Positions 6,708 through 9,941 of a stretch of DNA of 9,941 nucleotides are shown piece by piece. The stretch spans positions 1 to 9,941 of the forward strand of contig CAUEFX010000094.1 in assembly GCA_958477465.1 (NCBI GenBank), given 5' to 3'. Positions within the stretch are counted from its first letter, which is position 1; every line of letters starts with the position of its first letter. The notes under the pieces are model-generated. The model worked only from the letters and a program-made list of their open reading frames with translations. It was not told the origin of the DNA and did no database searches. Made by a program: the position numbers and the translations under genes. This DNA is from an uncultured Bacteroides sp. (GTDB lineage: Bacteria; Bacteroidota; Bacteroidia; Bacteroidales; Bacteroidaceae).

Positions 6708-7685
6708 ATGAAGAAATTTTATTCATTTATTATCATGGCATTAAGTGTCACCGCAATGTGGGCACAGCCGGAAACGGGGAAAGTTCCCGAAAAGCATAAC
6801 GTAAACCGGCTTTCGGCCGATTACTTCATCCCCGGCAGGTTTGAGGGGAAAACCATATTCATCACCGGAGGAGCCAGAGGCATCGGCAAATGGACTGCCA
6901 TACGCGCAGCCAAAGAAGGGGCCAATGTAGTGATTATGGACTGGTTGGACAAAGACGGGCAACATGTGGCGGATTCGCTGAATGCGCTGGGACTAAAAAC
7001 ACTGTTCGTTTACGGTAACATCCAGAAAGACGAAGACTGCCGCCAAGCCGTGGAAAAGACCGTCAGTACGTATGGCAAACTGGATTATGCCTGCCTGAAT
7101 GCAGGAGTCATGGACGGTGTATTCTCCGGAACTCCCTTTAAATATGACGAAGCGCAACGGAAGCTGATGCCGAATGTCATAACGCAAGCTACGGACGAAT
7201 ACTGGGACAAAGTGTTTGCCACCAACACCGCAGGTACGTTCAAGTCAATGCGCGCCGTACTCAACCAAATGATAGAACAGGATAACGGGGGCGCTATTGT
7301 CGTAGTCGGCTCCATTGCAGGAATGACGGGGTTGTCCGGCAATCCGGCTTACGTTGCCAGCAAGCATGCAGTAAACGGCCTGGTGCGAAATGCCGCCATC
7401 GACTATGCGCCTTACGGCATCCGCATCAACTCTGTCAATATGGCGGAAACACGGACTCCCATGGTAGAACGTGCCGAAGAATTTGTGGCAGCGCAACAAA
7501 AGGCCGGCATAGGATTCGGCATGGGCAGAATAAAGACGATGAGCCTGCTGAAATATTGCGATTCCGAACACCGGGGGTCTTTCCCTTGGGAACAAGCCTC
7601 TACCATGTTGTATCTCATTTCGGATGAAGCATCCGCCATTACCGGTTCTATCATCGCAACCGATGGTGGATGGACCGACTATTAA
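6708..7685 (+). CDS. exported short-chain dehydrogenase/reductase (SDR)
   Basis: This is a classical SDR of 325 residues with an unusual N-terminal signal peptide (MKK, hydrophobic core 6-17, probable cut near WA-Q at 19/20). It lacks the twin Arg of Tat signals. The Rossmann motif is TGGARGIG (53-60), and Asp78 at the end of strand 2 suggests NAD(H) over NADP(H). NAG is at 131-133. The catalytic residues are Asn173, Ser202 (GSIAG), Tyr215 and Lys219 (YVASK), all present. A loop of about 30 residues after NAG (134-165) is longer than usual. The common PG after strand 6 is replaced by MA (NSVNMAETRTPM, 241-252). The C-terminus is ITGSIIATDGGWTDY (311-325), typical of the fold. The substrate is unknown. 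It is 4 bp upstream of the barrel gene, so the two are probably one operon acting in the envelope. Confidence 0.9.
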   Translation: MKKFYSFIIMALSVTAMWAQPETGKVPEKHNVNRLSADYFIPGRFEGKTIFITGGARGIGKWTAIRAAKEGANVVIMDWLDKDGQHVADSLNALGLKTLFVYGNIQKDEDCRQAVEKTVSTYGKLDYACLNAGVMDGVFSGTPFKYDEAQRKLMPNVITQATDEYWDKVFATNTAGTFKSMRAVLNQMIEQDNGGAIVVVGSIAGMTGLSGNPAYVASKHAVNGLVRNAAIDYAPYGIRINSVNMAETRTPMVERAEEFVAAQQKAGIGFGMGRIKTMSLLKYCDSEHRGSFPWEQASTMLYLISDEASAITGSIIATDGGWTDY

Positions 7686-7689
7686 TAAG

Positions 7690-9405
7690 ATGAAGTATTT
7701 TATCATCCTGCTGGCTATAGGGATACTCGGCTGTACCCGGATAATGGCTCAAAGCAATAATGCACAATCCATTTACGAGGGAGAACGCATACAGTCCGTA
7801 CAGTTCATATACAGCGGACTGCCAGCCGATTCGGTTGCGTCGCAGCGGATACGGAATCAGGTGGAACAGACCTTTCCGGTGTATCCCTATACCCATTTTA
7901 ATGAGTTTCAGACTACATACTACCTGTCGCAGATCAGGAATCTTCCGTTTGTGGAAGATGCAACTTTCCTTGTAGAACCTTCCGGAGAGGGAGGGTTCGA
8001 TCTGCTTGTATCTGTAAAACTGGCGGATAAAGACCGGACCACCTTCCGGAAAAGTAATCTGTTCAAATCTTTGAATGCCTTTCCGGTCATTTATTCTGCC
8101 CCCCATTCTTTGCTTACCTTCAAAATGGCTACATCCGAAATGGCTTACAGCAACAGCAATGCATGGTTTTCACAGCCCGCCCCCTTGCTCACAGGCAACC
8201 CGTTGGCCGACAATCCCGCAGGAAAGGGGTATACTGCCTGGCTGGAAGGCTTTGCCATGGGAGGTATTTACGGCATTGCACGTATCATTCCGAAAGGGAA
8301 TCTTCATCTATATGGTGGCGCCAGTTACATTCTTTCGTTCAGCGCAGGCAGGGAACTGTTCACCGACCGTTCCCGCTTTCACGGAGAAGTGGAAGATGCA
8401 TTTGCCGGATTCATCGGAGGAGAACGGTTCGGCAACAAGCATGAATATTCATACAGCATACTGTATGGCAGGAAGCAATTCGTCTTAGGCAATGGATGGC
8501 TCATCATCAATACCTCCATGAACGGACAGGAACGGGCTGCTTTACAGATAAATCCCCGTTGGGCGGCACGAAGGCTGTTTCTTGCGAGCTTTCATTTAGA
8601 CAAATTGAGTTTCCAGGCCTTTCAGTTGCGCCCCAATGAACTGCCCATATTCTACAGTCATACCGTTCTGAACGGCCTGAACCTGGAGCTCGGCAGCAGC
8701 GACCGCATGCAGATAGGCGCCAGCGTGCTCCACTCTCCACGTTCGGAAGTGAAATATTACCTTCCGGATGGTACTATCCTGAACCGTAAAGGATTATGGG
8801 TCTATAATCTACGCCTTTACGGCAACCGGCCTGCCGGAAAGCCGGGTCTGTTTTATAAGGCCGAAGGGGGATATCAGACGAACAGCCATTATAAGATGAG
8901 GGCATACGCATGGTACACGCAATTAGGATGGAACTTTGCCCGTACTCCCGGAAAACCCACATTGAGTTATCGGTTTGCTTATTTTTCGGGAGACAATCCC
9001 AAGACGAAAGCCTATGAGCGATGGGATGCCTTGTATACCGGAGGTACAGGCGAGCAATGGGTTCAGGGAGCCAATATGTATAAAATCGTGCAAAACTCCA
9101 ATGAAATGTCGAATCTGCTGCAACTGGTTTATTCTCCGGTAGCCAAACTGCAGACAGTCACCCAATTCTGGGCGTTCATGGCACCGCAGACCAATAACTT
9201 GGGGGGTAACCCGGGGTTGTCTGTCATGAAATCCCGCTATTATGGAACGGAGCTAAACCTTACCATCAAATATTTTCATTCGCAACATTGGTATTTCCAT
9301 CTTAATACCGCCCTTACTTTTCCCGGAAGCGCTATTAAAGAAACGATAACAGGAAATACCAAGAACTGGTTCTGCCTGATGGCGTTTGTAAGATATTCTC
9401 TTTAA
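7690..9405 (+). CDS. outer-membrane beta-barrel, alginate-export type, with POTRA-like N-domain
   Basis: The protein has 571 residues from ATG 7690. An open frame reaches back to 7624, but the signal peptide (MKYFIILLAIGILG, cut probably near MA-QS 20/21) fixes the start 4 bp after the SDR stop. Residues about 31-113 look like a single POTRA domain: strand IQSVQFIYSG (34-43), two helices (45-62, 68-84), then FVEDATFLVEP (87-97) and FDLLVSVKL (103-111). From about 180 to the end, alternating hydrophobic and aromatic strands resemble the alginate-export barrel family (AlgE-like), with YGRKQFVLGNG (259-269) and YRFAYFSGDNPKT (427-439). The C-terminus is FVRYSL, close to a barrel end signal but with Leu last. 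A GC at 14-15 could mimic a lipobox, but a barrel makes that unlikely. Its role would be passage or insertion across the outer membrane; the substrate is unknown. Confidence 0.8.
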   Translation: MKYFIILLAIGILGCTRIMAQSNNAQSIYEGERIQSVQFIYSGLPADSVASQRIRNQVEQTFPVYPYTHFNEFQTTYYLSQIRNLPFVEDATFLVEPSGEGGFDLLVSVKLADKDRTTFRKSNLFKSLNAFPVIYSAPHSLLTFKMATSEMAYSNSNAWFSQPAPLLTGNPLADNPAGKGYTAWLEGFAMGGIYGIARIIPKGNLHLYGGASYILSFSAGRELFTDRSRFHGEVEDAFAGFIGGERFGNKHEYSYSILYGRKQFVLGNGWLIINTSMNGQERAALQINPRWAARRLFLASFHLDKLSFQAFQLRPNELPIFYSHTVLNGLNLELGSSDRMQIGASVLHSPRSEVKYYLPDGTILNRKGLWVYNLRLYGNRPAGKPGLFYKAEGGYQTNSHYKMRAYAWYTQLGWNFARTPGKPTLSYRFAYFSGDNPKTKAYERWDALYTGGTGEQWVQGANMYKIVQNSNEMSNLLQLVYSPVAKLQTVTQFWAFMAPQTNNLGGNPGLSVMKSRYYGTELNLTIKYFHSQHWYFHLNTALTFPGSAIKETITGNTKNWFCLMAFVRYSL

Positions 9406-9498
9406 CCCGAATAGGTTTCGAGCAGATGTATCCGAAGTTGTCAAGATGATAAATCCGATAGGGAAAGAGGCTTTTTTTTCGAATCGGAAGGGGAGGGG

Positions 9499-9584
9499 AA
9501 AAAGACTTAAGTCTTCCGGAAAAACATATAGCATCTTTTAAAAAAAGACTTAACATCTTTCAAAAAAAGATATTAAGTCTTTCG
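9499..9584. repeat. four-copy degenerate tandem repeat, unit 21-22 bp, with palindromes
   Basis: The units are 9499-9519, 9520-9540, 9541-9562 and 9563-9584. Each begins with A5-A6 and ends with a TCTT-containing tract. The unit 1 core AAGACTTAAGTCTT (9502-9515) is a perfect 14-bp palindrome. Units 3 and 4 together form a hairpin: 9544-9560 pairs with 9566-9582 over 17 positions with one mismatch, around a 5-base loop. No T-run follows on the plus strand, so it is not a classical terminator. There are no unique spacers. The function is unknown. It may stabilise or end the barrel mRNA, or bind a protein. Confidence 0.8.
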
Positions 9585-9599
9585 AAAAGAGGCAAAGAA

Positions 9600-9642
9600 A
9601 AGAGCCGTATCATAACTCAAGGCAGAGTTTGATACGGCTCTT
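9600..9642. terminator. long hairpin, probable terminator (best on the minus strand)
   Basis: Arms 9600-9618 and 9625-9642 pair over 18 bp with one bulged base (A) around the loop AAGGCA. The stem core is GAGCCGTATCA / TGATACGGCTC. On the minus strand it is followed by TTTTCTTTGCCTCTTTTC, a good terminator tail. On the plus strand only the two T of the stem end follow, so termination of the barrel gene would be weaker but possible. The TGA of a minus-strand reading frame (9642-9644) abuts the stem. Confidence 0.7.
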
Positions 9643-9767
9643 CAGCGTTCATCATCTATGAAGACTATCCTTCTGTCGTCTTTATCCAATATGTTTTTAC
9701 CCCCTTCACCGCCTTCACCTTTTTCAAGCAAATCCTTTATCCATCGCAGGTACAGGGTGAAGCCCCC
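9642..9767 (-). pseudogene. possible C-terminal gene remnant on the minus strand
   Basis: A 41-codon stretch with no ATG runs from an in-frame TGA (9768-9770) to TGA 9642-9644. It contains LYLRWIKDLLEKGEGG (5-20) and ends RRIVFIDDER, which reads like the tail of a real protein. It stops exactly at a strong minus-strand hairpin terminator. Upstream (9768-9941) the minus frames are all interrupted, so an intact gene is not present inside the window. It may be a decayed gene tail or a chance frame over a repeat arm. I do not recognise a family. Confidence 0.3.
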
Positions 9768-9940
9768 TCAGAACGGTCGTCACGGATCATGAATACGGTT
9801 CTTACGAACCGTCAGCATACATGCTGCCGACTGTAAGCACGGTACATAGTAAGACAGGATACCCCCTTCACCCTCTATTGCCGATGAACAAGCCGATTGA
9901 GCAAAAAAGGTGAAGGGGGTGAAGGGGGTAAATTAATATT
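9688..9940. mobile_element. inverted-repeat element, possibly miniature (MITE-like)
   Basis: Arms 9688-9724 and 9904-9940 are inverted copies matching at 33 of 37 positions. The inner 29 bp (9696-9724 and 9904-9932) match at 28. The arm core is ACCCCCTTCACC followed by a second CCTTCACC. The 179-bp interior holds more copies of the motif (GGGTGAAG at 9755-9762, ACCCCCTTCACC at 9861-9872, themselves inverted) and two hairpins: ACGGTTC/GAACCGT (9795-9801, 9806-9812) and CAGCA/TGCTG (9813-9817, 9822-9826). No transposase is encoded. Target-site duplications cannot be tested because the right arm ends 1 bp before the window edge. Confidence 0.5.
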
Positions 9941-9941
9941 C

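Larger units (their letters stand above)
9406..9941. other. 536-bp structured non-coding region at the right end
   Basis: No full gene is visible on either strand. The region contains a T8 run (9472-9479), the 21-22 bp tandem repeat (9499-9584), a long hairpin (9600-9642), a short minus-strand reading frame (9642-9767) and an inverted-repeat element (9688-9940) with internal hairpins. The right side of the element reaches the window edge. Confidence 0.7.

Noticed and set aside
7624..7689. Upstream ATG for the barrel protein (22 extra residues)
   Set aside because: It lies inside the SDR coding sequence in another frame and would place 22 non-hydrophobic residues before a clear signal peptide that begins at 7690.
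7704..7734. Lipobox ILGC making the barrel protein a lipoprotein
   Set aside because: The site is only a partial match, a signal-peptidase I site follows at about residue 20, and a transmembrane barrel is not expected to be lipidated.
9499..9584. CRISPR-like array
   Set aside because: The units abut directly with no unique spacers; it is a degenerate tandem repeat with palindromes.

Overview
The window looks like chromosomal DNA of a Bacteroides-type bacterium (Bacteroidota). The evidence is family-level protein resemblance (Lon, Tgt, LptF/G permease, TrmN6, alginate-export-type barrel), promoters that fit the Bacteroides sigma-factor pattern (-33 TTTG, about 19 bp, -7 TAnnTTTG) instead of -35/-10, weak or absent Shine-Dalgarno sequences, and tRNA genes without an encoded CCA. 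The species cannot be named from the sequence alone.

Layout, left to right. Positions 2-190 hold a possible 3' end of an unrecognised plus-strand gene that runs into the end of the next gene. Positions 163-4857 (minus strand) are a tight operon lon > tgt > lptF/G-type permease: lon and tgt overlap by 4 bp (ATGA), and tgt and the permease are 1 bp apart. A well-formed promoter for it lies at 4904-4934. Divergent from it is trmN6 (5041-5745, plus), a tRNA adenine-N6 methyltransferase. A two-way hairpin terminator (5756-5781) separates trmN6 from two identical convergent tRNA-Pro(UGG) genes (5795-5869 and 5898-5972, minus), which have their own promoter at 6007-6037.

From about 6040 the character changes from housekeeping to accessory. 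A non-coding stretch with a four-copy 20-22 bp degenerate repeat (6106-6186) precedes a 60-residue, highly charged small protein (6413-6595). Next comes a short-chain dehydrogenase with a signal peptide (6708-7685) and, 4 bp after it, an outer-membrane barrel of the alginate-export type with what appears to be an N-terminal POTRA-like domain (7690-9405). The last two form a probable operon of exported proteins: a redox enzyme in the periplasm and a barrel in the outer membrane. No substrate can be assigned. This pair, possibly with the small protein, is the best candidate for an undescribed system here.

The right end (9406-9941) is non-coding and rich in structure: a second, unrelated four-copy 21-22 bp repeat (9499-9584), a long terminator-like hairpin (9600-9642), and a pair of inverted repeats (9688-9724 and 9904-9940, 33 of 37 bases matching) enclosing about 180 bp with smaller hairpins. 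The left arm overlaps a short minus-strand reading frame that stops exactly at the hairpin, so this may be a miniature mobile element, a gene remnant, or both.
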